DNA of 64,000 bases from Udeniomyces pyricola. Taxonomy: Eukaryota > Basidiomycota > Tremellomycetes > Cystofilobasidiales > Mrakiaceae. The notes under the pieces were generated by a model that did no database searches, was not told the origin of the DNA, and saw nothing but the letters and a program-made list of their open reading frames with translations. A program made the translations under genes and the position numbers. Positions within the stretch are counted from its first letter, which is position 1. Every line of letters starts with the position of its first letter. The stretch lies in the NCBI GenBank assembly GCA_039545295.1, contig BCIK01000022.1, positions 62,001 to 126,000 on the forward strand, given 5' to 3'. This document shows positions 1-9,540 of this stretch, piece after piece.

Positions 1-2
1 TA

Positions 3-1725
3 GTTCATCTCGTGATCCCGATTCGTCCAGTTTCACCAAAGCTACCAGAGGTTGATGGTGTTCCAACGCCTGTCATATTCGACCAACAGTCGCCTGCCTT
101 GCAGCCCGAAAGCCATGCCTCGCAGACTGACGATCATACATCACCCTTGCGTCCTGCCCTTCCCGTCGCGCGATCTCCGCCAAAGACACCTGTCCAGAGT
201 AACCATTTGAGTGCTCTCCGATCGGCCGCCCTGTTCGCCGATAGCCCTCCGTCTTGGCATGCATCGTCCTCTCCAAGACACTCCGACCTGCTTCGGGCTG
301 GGCCCCTGGAGACCCCTCACTGGCGACGATCTCTGATTGGTTGGTCGCACGCTTTGAGCCACATCTCGCACAGCTGCCATTTCTTTTTACGAGGGCTGAT
401 CAAATTCTGGCATGGGTCTTCTCTAGCTCTTGATTCATCTCAGCCGCCTCAAGATCCGGACGTGTGCATTGAGCGTCTTGCGACAGGCACGCTCGATGCG
501 CAAGAGTTTGGTCACCTTCTTCATCTTTCCATTCAGCACCCTCTCACCGAGGCATCAGACATTTCATCGGTTTCCGTCGAGACTGTAAACGTATGGAACG
601 ACCGCAGCTTTTTTGACCGAGTCCTTTGCATCCTGCAAAAAGGCTGTCGGGAATGGGTGAGTGCCGTTCAGTTATCAAAGATGACTGCCAGTTAGATTTG
701 GCCGCTAGACTGACTTTTCATTGAATGGGTCCCTGTGTTCAAAAGCCAACTGCTCAGGTCGATTGGTCGTTGGGCATCCTAGAATCCCTTCTCATCAGAC
801 AGCGAGCGCTCTTGGAAAGTCACGAGTCATCCATTTGTGACTTGCTTCTATTCCTTAGAGGCGTCGGTCAGGCCAGTGTCAGTAATCCCTTCTGCTCCCC
901 GCGTCCCTGCCCACTCCCCCACTTCCATTCGTATCTCCTGCCAGGACTATGCTCATAATCGTCTGATCGTCAATTCTTATCGATATCTGTAGATCCGCGA
1001 GGCGACAGGTGTTCTTGTTGATCGACTTAGCGAGGGCCTCTCAGCGATCCACTTCCTCAATACCATCGCTTCATCGCTTCGCCGTTGCCTCGGGGATACA
1101 AGCTCGAATGAGAGCTCAATTGCATTCGGACTGCTTTGTCTGGGCAAATGCCTAATGAACCTTCCAGGACCAATTGTCGAGGAGGAGCTGCCGCGGCTTC
1201 GAGGCCTCATCCTTCCAGTGAGTCATAGCTTCTTCCTTTTGAGGTTTTGGTCAAGTGAATCTCGAGCAGAGCTTGTGTTAGAACTGATTTAGTGGTCCAT
1301 CTCTCCTCTTTGTTTCTAATTTTAAAAAATAAAATAAAAAATCCTACATCTTTTCTTATATATATATATTTATCTTCTCTCTCTCTTTCTTTTCTCCTCT
1401 CTCTCAGACGCTCGAATCACCTCATCTCGTAGTTCGCGAGAGTGCCGCCACGTGCTGCCTCGCCTCGCAACTTGTCCTTCGGGATGAGGAGAAGCTCTTT
1501 GCTCTGCTGGAGGGATTGTCGCCAGAAAGGCGAAATCTCTTGACCTATTTGTTCGTCCAGCTTTTGAAGCAGAACTGTACTCTTACCAGTCGATGTTAAT
1601 CTAACGCCTCGTCATTTGCTGCTCTTTCCGTGCACAGGTTCGACAAGAACCGTGTACGCGAGGGTGCGGGGCTCGGTGGAAGGGAGAGGGTTGAGCGGGA
1701 GCTTCGGAGGCTGAGCATGAGATGA
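3..1725 (+). CDS. CLASP/Stu1-like HEAT-repeat protein, C-terminal part (partial at window edge)
   Basis: The frame is already open at the window edge, so the gene begins upstream. I join exons 3-656, 758-877, 993-1217, 1408-1550 and 1638-1725; all borders are GT...AG and phases close, giving about 409 residues. The first 200 residues are a Pro/Ser-rich linker. The rest is helical and HEAT-like, with LPGPIVEEELPRLRGLILP, then ESAATCCLASQLVL, then SPERRNLLTYLFDKNR before a short Arg-rich tail. This order resembles the C-terminal region of CLASP proteins (Stu1 in yeast), which bind and stabilise microtubules of the spindle and cell cortex. The call comes from motif resemblance only; another HEAT-repeat protein remains possible. 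The last exon is out of frame with a longer apparent reading frame, and the donor at 1551 is what restores the conserved-looking sequence. Confidence 0.6.
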
Positions 1726-1919
1726 TGCATGGCTTGTTTTTTCTTTTTTTTTTCTTCTTCTTTTTTTTTCCCTTTAGTTCATTATGCACGGCCCGTTCGG
1801 GACTCCTTGACTCCATGAAGTCAAGCAAGTAGCCGTAATCTAACGCATATCAACGGCATCCTTTTGCAAAATCAAGATACAGTCACATTTCTGGTTTTGG
1901 TCCAAGGAAGCATATACAT

Positions 1920-3468
1920 CTAAGCGTCTGTGAACCGCAAGAGTAACGAACGAAGCAGAGTGGATCCGAGGCAGAGGATGCGAAGAGATTGCAAGACATA
2001 AGACACAGCGAAGAAGCAAGCAAGCAGATGGGAGGTCAATGTCTGGCGGCAAGTGAGTAGGGCAAGCAAGTGGCGAGACACATAACGTACAACTGTCGAC
2101 AAGAGAATCCCGCATCTCCGAAATGATGGCAGTCGAAGACTGTCCTTGCAGCTCTGTCATTGGGGCGAAAGAAAGAATGGACAAACGGTTAGACTGTTCA
2201 AAGTATGGTGAACGTATGGAACATCCAGAAGATGCGACGACTGACTGAAGGTAGCTTCAATGACACTGATCTCGGTGGCAGTGGTGTCGATACCAGTGAA
2301 GGCACACCAATCGTTGACAACGAGACCCGAACCAATGACATCCGAACCTCGGTTGACGGTACCGGCCTAGGAGGAAATAGACGTGGACAGGAGTGCATGG
2401 CAAGAGACGATGAGGGCATGCGTTAATACACATGGCCATGGCCTTGATGATCCCATACAAATGAGATGATGACGTACAACAAGGGGGACCTGGAGCAAAC
2501 TGCTGAGCTCCTCCTGCTCGCTTCGAGTCGTCTTGGGGTGAACGAGACCACCCTGGTTGCTGAGGGCGCAATAGCTTCCGACGAGGACGTTGCTGGCAAC
2601 GGTTTGCCTGAAGACCTCGACCTTGAGGACATCAGCAATGATTTCCTCGGTCTCTCGGTCAATGTCAGGGTGGACGAGGGCCACATAGTCGTTGCAGGCA
2701 ATGACGTTACCGAGGGCAGACAAACGCTCCTCGACTCGCTGGATCGCGACGGAGGGGGGCAGGGAGTTTCGGATGTGCTGCAGCTCCTGATCGGTGGTCG
2801 AGTTGGGGAGAAGAAGACCGTGTCGGTTGCCTGGAATGATAAGAGAGGCAAAGGATGCTCTGGAGTAAGGCCTAGGTCAAGGGAAATTGGGCCCAAGAAC
2901 AGGAGGGGAACTATAGAGCAATCCCTCGAGGCCGAGCTTGGTTCGAGGCAAAAGCAGAGAGAGCCAGCAAGGCGCGTCAAACAGATACGAACCGGCACAA
3001 AGTCGGCCAATGATCCTGGTGCCACCGATGGTGGTCTGGACGATGGGAATAACGTCTTGCTATAGAGAGGAAAAAGGAGAAGGAAAGGAGAAATGGCAAG
3101 AGACGTGTCAGGATCGATCCGGAATTTCAGACGAGGCAGCAGCGGCGAGGCGAGAAGGGAAAAGACGAACGAGCTCAGCCTCGAAGTGAGAGTAGAAGTT
3201 GTTGGAACCTCCGACGGCGGTGAGGCAGTAACTGTTGCAGAAAAGACACAAGGTAGATGGGTGAGCGATGACAGGAACATGAGCTTTGAAGGAGGCGAGT
3301 GAGTGGCGTACGAATGGAAGAAGGGGGAGATAGAGAGAAACAGATATAGAGAGAGACAGAGACGCAAGGAGAGGAGAGGGATGTGGGAAGGAATGATGCC
3401 TACGCGTTGGTGAGCTTGGAGAAGACGCCACACTCTGCGCTGTTTTCGAACTGGACACGGGTAGCCAT
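1920..3468 (-). CDS. TIF6: Eukaryotic translation initiation factor 6 (eIF6/Tif6)
   Basis: Seven exons on the minus strand: 3468-3404, 3231-3171, 3059-2993, 2830-2478, 2366-2246, 2153-2091 and 1927-1920. All phases close and give 245 residues, the usual eIF6 length. Family landmarks run in order: [21 protein letters not shown] at the start, [61 protein letters not shown], and [18 protein letters not shown]. The protein ends RDSLVDSYA. eIF6 is the pentein-fold anti-association factor. It binds the 60S subunit, is needed for 60S biogenesis in the nucleolus, and blocks premature 40S joining. The last coding exon is only 8 bases and supplies the final two residues and the stop. The gene is divergent from TIM9 and shares a 411-base upstream region with it. 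A long antisense-looking frame through its introns is not a gene. Confidence 0.97.
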
Positions 3469-3879
3469 GATGGATGTGTGTGTAGATGTGTGTGTGTGGG
3501 TGTGTAGATGTGAAAAGAAAGCGAGAGAGAGAGAGAGAGAGAGCTGCTCTATATATATATATAAGGGCTCTGGTTGTTGCGTCAAGGAAAGCTGCAGCTG
3601 CGACCTGTGGCAAGCAAGGGTTTGTTCGATCGGGGCCGCGTTGAGTCCAGTTGAGTCAAGCTGGCGCTCGCTTGTCTTGTTTGACGTTGGCTCATCGCTC
3701 ATCATCAGCCCATCAAGCGCCGCCGCATCATCAGTCCATCAGCCTCATCCGCCGCTTATTATCGCTTCCATCAGCTCATCCAATCCATCCATCCATCCAT
3801 CCATCCAAGGCCTCGCATCCGGACTGACTCCAACCCTTCCTTCCCCCCCCATATACATCCCATCACCCTCCCTCAAGCC
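3469..3879. promoter_or_regulatory. Shared upstream region between divergent TIF6 and TIM9
   Basis: These 411 bases separate the two start codons. They hold a GA run followed by a TA run (about 3522-3562), six perfect ATCC copies at 3783-3806, and pyrimidine-rich sequence leading into the TIM9 start. The TA run lies about 85 bases upstream of the TIF6 start. No specific factor site is identifiable by eye. Confidence 0.5.
3783..3806. repeat. (ATCC)6 tetranucleotide repeat
   Basis: Six perfect tandem copies of ATCC in the region upstream of TIM9. It is an ordinary microsatellite with no coding frame. Confidence 0.9.
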
Positions 3880-4688
3880 ATGGACTTCTCTCAGTCAGTC
3901 ATCGCTTCCACCGAGTCATAATCACCACAACAATGTACTCACTTCAATCTCCGCCTTGCCCATAGATTCAACTCGGCCGAGCAGGCCCACATGTCCAAGA
4001 TCATCGAGAAGAAGCAGGTCAGTCACTCCCCACCCATCCCTCTATGCGTCTCTTGCTACCACACACTTCTTTCTCTGCCCCTCTCCGATCGCCCTTCTTT
4101 CTCTTGGCCATGCTGTCTCCTTAACATATCACCCTACATCGCTCGCTCTCATCGTCTCCTCTCTGCCAATTCATCGTTCTGCCCCGTCTGTCGTCGCTCC
4201 CTTCTTGCCCGTTCGCACCTAATACCTGCCCTTTTCATCGTCCCTTCCCCATTCAGATGCAAGACTTCATGAAGCTTTACTCGGGTCTCGTCGAGCGATG
4301 CTTCGGCTCGTGTGTTAACGACTTTAGCTCAAAGGTTCTCACTGGCAAGGAGGTAGGCGCTAACGTTTCCCTCGTCCAGTCCTGACGTCCCTTCCCATGG
4401 TGTACTTTACCTTGCTCACCCAACGCTCGCGTCTGTTTGTTGCGTTTTGACCGGTACAGAGCACCTGTGTTCACCACTGCGCCGACAAGTTCCTCAAGCA
4501 CTCGGAGCGTGTCGGTGCCCGATTTGCCGAGCACAACGGTTCGTTCATCGAATATCTGGCCCCTCCCCCGAACCGGCATATCCGAGCGACTAACGATCTG
4601 ATCTACCTTGTTCTGCCTCTGCTTATCTTGGTCCTGTCGCATTTGATTCCACGCTCATTTAGCTGCGCAGATGCAGGCCCCCCAATAA
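3880..4688 (+). CDS. TIM9: Mitochondrial import inner membrane translocase subunit Tim9
   Basis: Five exons, 3880-3893, 3966-4017, 4257-4352, 4460-4538 and 4663-4688, with closed phases, encode 88 residues, the normal size of a small Tim protein. The twin CX3C motif is present: [11 protein letters not shown], then [19 protein letters not shown]. The segments [18 protein letters not shown] and [13 protein letters not shown] match Tim9 better than Tim10, Tim8 or Tim13. Tim9 pairs with Tim10 in the hexameric chaperone of the intermembrane space, escorting carrier proteins to the TIM22 complex and beta-barrel proteins to SAM. The first exon is only 14 bases, and the start codon at 3880 is the only one that gives the family N-terminus. 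It is divergently arranged with TIF6. Confidence 0.94.
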
Positions 4689-5221
4689 ATGTATCCTTAA
4701 AGACTCAGATTTCTCATCCCGATCCTTGTTCGTTGTCTGAGGTTTCCAGAATCTGAGTATCGACCGTGCCTCGACGGACATCGTCAGATGGACATCGTCA
4801 TCGGCAGTCGCCGTCTCTGCGAGGAGAGTCCTACACGTCGAACATGGAGCCACGGACTGAGCAGAGAAGTGAGGCAAGATACTGGCGCACAACCAATGCG
4901 TTGATGGAGCTTAAAGAGCAAGAAAGAACGAAATGCATTGCCGCTTTGGATATCTCACGATCAAAGAAGGAGGAACTCAAAAGAGGATCATGAGAGGATA
5001 ACATACAGTAAACAGACGAATCATGTTGACTTTGGTTGACTGATCGTGTTGCATCATATATCTTACAAGTTATAAACCATAATCAATCATGGCGGTACGG
5101 CGCACGGCGGTGGCAACAACAGCACTGCAAGTTGCAACCGTACCTTTTTCGCCGGCAACGACCGACCACTGACACTTATACGCCCCACCATCCCACATCT
5201 GCCACCACTCAACCCCCCTAC
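4689..5221. other. Intergenic region, TIM9 3' flank to UBA/UIM gene
   Basis: I see no supported gene here. A 75-codon frame at 4766-4993 is rich in charged residues, has no recognisable motif and no plausible splice partners. The sequence holds the TIM9 3' flank and the promoter of the next gene. Confidence 0.6.
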
Positions 5222-8200
5222 ATGTCTGATTCATCACTCAATGTGCTCCTCGACATGGGCATCACGCGCGAGCAATCCATCTATGCCCTCAAAAAGCATC
5301 CGGGCAACGCTCAGGCCGCGTTGGATTGGATCTTTAGCGACGAGGTGATTATCATGAGCCCAGAGAATCGCGTCCGCAGGTCGTTTCCTCCTCGATCATC
5401 GTCGCTGATATCATCATCATCTTGTCTGCTAGGGTGCTACATGGCCCTCATCTTCTAAGCCATCTCCGATGCTCGGGCCCCAACCTCTGCCATCTAACGT
5501 ACCCGTCAACGATGGTGAGCATCGTTTGGGCGTATCTGCCTTCGCCTCTGAGAAACCCGGTCCACCTCTCGACGGCTGACGTCCAATTCCTGCGGACTCA
5601 TGTACATCTCAGCCACGAATCCCATCGATACCAACTCCTACTTCAACTCAGATTCTGACGATGTCTCCAAGGCGGTCGAACTGTCTCTCCAATCAGAAAA
5701 CTCACATCACGTACAGCCCTCGACTGCGACGTCAATACAGCCATTTGATCCTCTAGTATCTAATGTTAGCGCTGGCATGCATTTCTTAACCGATCATTCT
5801 CCTCCTCCAACTTGCTGAACTCTTCAAGAGATCTAACTCATAACTGCTTTCTGCTCCTCGTGCTCTGTGTACATCCGACTGATGTAGTCCTTGGAAGAGG
5901 CGCAGGTCGACCAAGCCTTACAATCCTCGACGTTCTCCCCTACGCCTCCAATGGATGTTGCGCCTGAGCCTGCCCCATCGAATCTACCGCGAGAAGAAGG
6001 CTTGTACGTACTATCCTCACAGTGTAGTCTGCCCATCTTTGTTGTGGAGATTTCAGAGCTGAAGCGACGTCTGTAAACCCCCTCGAAACCACATCAGTCC
6101 GACGGCCCTTTACGTTCCAAGCCAGATTGCCTATGCTTCAGCGCTCATTCAAGCCCTACACGCCATTCCCCAGCTTCGAGAGATACTTGGATCGGTTGAT
6201 GGCGTTATGGAAGGCATGAACCAAAGCCAAGTGGCTGCTGCAGAGTGTGAGTCCCATTTCAAGGTCGTCGTCATCTGACCAGGTCGATTGTTCTTACAAT
6301 TTCTCTTGCACATCTTTGTTATCAGTCATCGTCAAGCTTTCGGATCTCTTTCGTCGCATGGAATTGTCATCAGATTCGTTGATTGATATCAGCGACTTGC
6401 TGAGAGGAGGGCCCATTTTGGGGTCCCGTGGATCGCCTTACAACAGTCTGAATTGTCAGTCGAGACCCCAGATCAGTTTTCTCAATGGACGTTCGATCTG
6501 GCTCTCGTTACCAAAGCTGACTTCTTGTGTGTTGCTTTGGTCCGGCGGGGTCATCATAGCATTGATGGAGCATGTCAGCACGAGCATCTGGAAGCACGGC
6601 CGTCCCGCGTTACGGCTCGATCCCTCGGTGGTCCAAACTTCTCGCTTGATCCACCTTGATGGAGAACGCTCGAATGCTGGAGGGTACGTCTGTGGTACTT
6701 CGCTGATTTTTTTTTTTTTTGCATCCTTGGTTTGATTACACGGGGATACCAATCATTTCTGACCAAGTCGCTTTGCATATGTATCTTGATCTGTTTTCTT
6801 CTTCCTCCTCGTGTCGCCGTCGTCAGCCTCTTCGAACAGACTGGAGGGGCCATCGTACCTGACACGGAGTTTGTCGAACCGCCTGTACCCAACATTTTTC
6901 TGCTAGCTCCTTCCGACGCAAGTGGTCATACCGTCCACGATGCGCTCGTTCAACAATTATGGGGCGAATCTCCGAGCGCGTTTTATGAACTGTCAGAGAT
7001 TTTTACCGTTCAGATTGCTGAAACACCTACAACTGGCTCGAGGAGAACGTTCCAGATGGAGGAGTCGTTCTTTGTTGGTAGGTCCTTAACTTCTGCTATC
7101 TTTCCTCCGAATCTCTGTCTTGGCCTGTAAAATCTTACCTATACACGGGCACAGATCCTTTCTTGCAGAGCAATGCGCACCTTTCAGCCCAACTACGAGC
7201 CAACAAGGGCGTACTCCGAGGTGAAGATGAGAGCCTCGCAGCTCGAGAGAAAGCGCTAACGACGATCAAGGTACGTGACATACGCTAAGCAATCACATGT
7301 TCTAAGTACCGATGACCCACACCACCTCTTTGGCACCTGTTCTCTTTGACACGTAGGGCAAGGATGTCCGACAAAACCTTGTAACTGCGATCAAGTACTT
7401 TACCGACGTGAGCCCGACAAGCGAAGAAAACACGTTGAAAAAGGTGCGTACGTTCTCAGGTCTGACGGCTTTCGCATCACAAAGACCTCTCACTCATATT
7501 GCATTTGCGTACATTTGCGACGTGACGTCTCGAACTTTGCAGCTAAAAGACATATTGACCGCACTGGATGCGGAACTGGCTGGTAGGTCTTGTTGTGATT
7601 ATCTCGAGTCGACGCTTTCACGACTGGCAAATCTGATATATGGCTCGTTGTCTTTTGCAGTCATATCGAAACGCAGGTCGGAGATTGCCGAGCAAAAGCT
7701 CAAACTGTTTGACCTGCCTGAGCTGCAACGTTGTCGGGTAAGGGAGATACTTTGTTCTGAACCCTTCTGGTTTGGCTTGAATACTGATAGGAACACGGAT
7801 ACCTTAGTACGATCTTCGATCCGTGGTCGTTTGGGACGGCATCTCCCAGGTCTCAAGCGTGGTCAAATCGTCATCGTCGTCTGGTTGGTTCAAGATAGTT
7901 GAGGGACGAGTCGAAAAGGTGTGTTGTCTTCACTTTATCAGAGCGTACGCGACCTGGATGGTCACGAACTGCATGAGCGTGGGTGCTGACGTAAAGTTTA
8001 TATCTCGTTCACTAGACATCACTCAATGTCTTGAGGGATCCGCAACTACCGGGGTTGCACATCGGAGCCGGTCTGTCCTTGCTTAGTTGCCTGTCTCCTA
8101 TAGTCGTATGGGAGAGCTGACAAGATGATTTGCGACGCTTGACTTTGAATCAGGGCCTGTCCTGCTCTTTTATTCCAAGGCGGGTGATTGGCCTGAGCCG

Positions 8201-8251
8201 ATGTCGCGAGAGGAGAATGACGCTGTACGTTTTGCAACCTGTTGCAACTGA
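5222..8251 (+). CDS. UBA/UIM protein with a USP25/28-like fold lacking catalytic residues (probable pseudo-deubiquitinase)
   Basis: My model has 15 exons: 5222-5344, 5433-5514, 5613-5764, 5888-6003, 6098-6246, 6326-6454, 6560-6683, 6827-7077, 7155-7270, 7357-7443, 7543-7582, 7661-7737, 7808-7918, 8016-8070 and 8154-8251, about 569 residues. The N-terminus is a UBA domain (LNVLLDMGITREQSIYALKK, then WIF). Two ubiquitin-interacting motifs follow (DDVSKAVELSLQSE; SLEEAQVDQALQSS). The rest has the USP25/28 arrangement, including a long helical insert (LKDILTALDAELAVISKRR). Where USPs have an NTCW Cys box, this has QIAYASALIQAL, so Cys aligns with Ala. The His box keeps YDLRSVVVWDG but no GHY/GHLW follows; after a Ser run comes GWFKIVEGRVEK. 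It would bind ubiquitin without cleaving it. Least certain are the acceptor at 6098 and the intron 6455-6559; the frame also stays open across that intron. Confidence 0.72.
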
Positions 8252-9047
8252 ACTGGAGGTTCATGAGGCAGCTCAGCTCGTACGAGGTCATGGGAACTAG
8301 ATAACGCATCTTGAGCTGACACGATATGTTTGCCCTCGACGTTGGTGTGTATATATATATATATATACACTGGGGGCGACAGACGTCTGCTGGTGATGCG
8401 TTGATTGACTTTTCGGAGCCGAGCGTGGATAATGAGATGGATGCGCAGCCTGCATGATGAACGATGAATGATGTTGAACGTTGAACGTCGAGGTGGAAGA
8501 TGATATCGGTCATGATGATATCATGAAGGCGCGCTTTTGTTATGCTGATGTATAATGTATTATGATGTATATATCTGCTTTGATGCAAGTGCAAGTGCAA
8601 GTGCATGTTGGCGGATGGACGTACATGAAATTGTGAAGTTGTGATGGGTGGCGGATGGGCCGAAAGAGCGCTGGCACGAAGGACGGACAAGGGGCTCCGC
8701 ACGCATCACGCATCACGCATCACGCACCACGCGTCTTGACCATGGATCGCCTGTGGAATGTTGAATGGAGTGCGTTTGGTCTAATCGTCTGGGCCTGTTG
8801 CAGCAGCTGCTGGCTGTCTTGGCTGGCTGGTCTCTCTCTGTCTCTCTCTGTCTCTCTCCCTCCCCCCCCCCCCCCCTCCCCCTCCGCTTCCCCCTGCCCT
8901 CTTCCCTCCCTCTCTCCCTCTATCTCTCTGCCTCCCCTCTCATCGCATCTTTTTTTTTATTGGGACAGACAGTCAGACCACCCACATACCCCTTCTTCCT
9001 CTCCTCACCTTCGCATCCCCTTCCCGCTTGCTGCTGAGCAAGGCTTG
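8252..9047. other. Intergenic/upstream region with simple repeats
   Basis: No gene is supported. The stretch contains a TA run near 8347-8368, three tandem GCAAGT copies at 8585-8602, imperfect ACGCATC repeats at about 8701-8732, and a long CT-rich tract with a C run at about 8830-8940. The CT-rich tract precedes the start at 9048 and is typical of a fungal promoter or 5' leader. A frame open from 8655 into the next gene is probably untranslated, because its sequence is simple repeat. Confidence 0.6.
8701..8732. repeat. Imperfect 7-base tandem repeat (ACGCATC)n
   Basis: About four copies of a 7-base unit, the last ones diverged, lie upstream of the SGNH-like gene. It is a simple repeat with no evident function. 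Confidence 0.7.
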
Positions 9048-9507
9048 ATGAAGAACCGGCCGACCTACATCTCCAAACCGACAGACAGTCCCACCACTCC
9101 TAATCACACCCCGGATCCTTCACCCTCCCATCTGCCATCGAGACCTTCCGCCAACGCCCCTTCCCGCTCCTCCAAGCCCCTCGGTCTCCGCCAGTTCTTC
9201 TCCGGCCTCATGCGAGAATCCAAGCACGTCAGCAAGCCGTCCGTCGACGAGGGTGCTCGTTCGCGCCCGTCTTGGACCTCGAAAGAAGGTTCTTTCTTTG
9301 GTACATCGTCTCTTCTTTGCTTTCCTACACATCCATACTTTCCTTGTGGGCGCTCTCGGCCAAATCTCGTTCGCTGGCCTTGATGCTCGCGTGTGTGATG
9401 AGTGCTCCGCTATCAACAGAGGGGTATACTTTGAGCAGACCAGATCGTGAAAGGGTGTCATGGTTCAACGCCCCTCGCACCCACATACACACACACACAC
9501 ACACGTG

Positions 9508-9540
<33 letters not shown>

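Noticed and set aside
2466..3065. A 199-codon plus-strand frame
   Set aside because: It is the antisense of TIF6 exon 4 and has no motif.
2423..3613. A 396-codon minus-strand frame
   Set aside because: It runs across TIF6 exons and introns; the real gene is the spliced Tif6, and the long frame is mostly low-complexity Ser/Leu.
4766..4993. A 75-codon frame between TIM9 and the UBA/UIM gene
   Set aside because: It has no motif, no splice partners and unremarkable composition, and is expected by chance.
6247..6735. Reading straight through 6455-6559 as coding in the UBA/UIM gene
   Set aside because: The frame stays open, but GTCAGT at 6455 and CATAG at 6559 are good sites in matching phase and removing the segment gives a better protein. 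It remains possible.
8655..9047. An upstream extension of the SGNH-like protein
   Set aside because: The extension encodes repeat-derived Ser/Pro/Leu runs, and the start at 9048 gives a normal basic cytosolic head.
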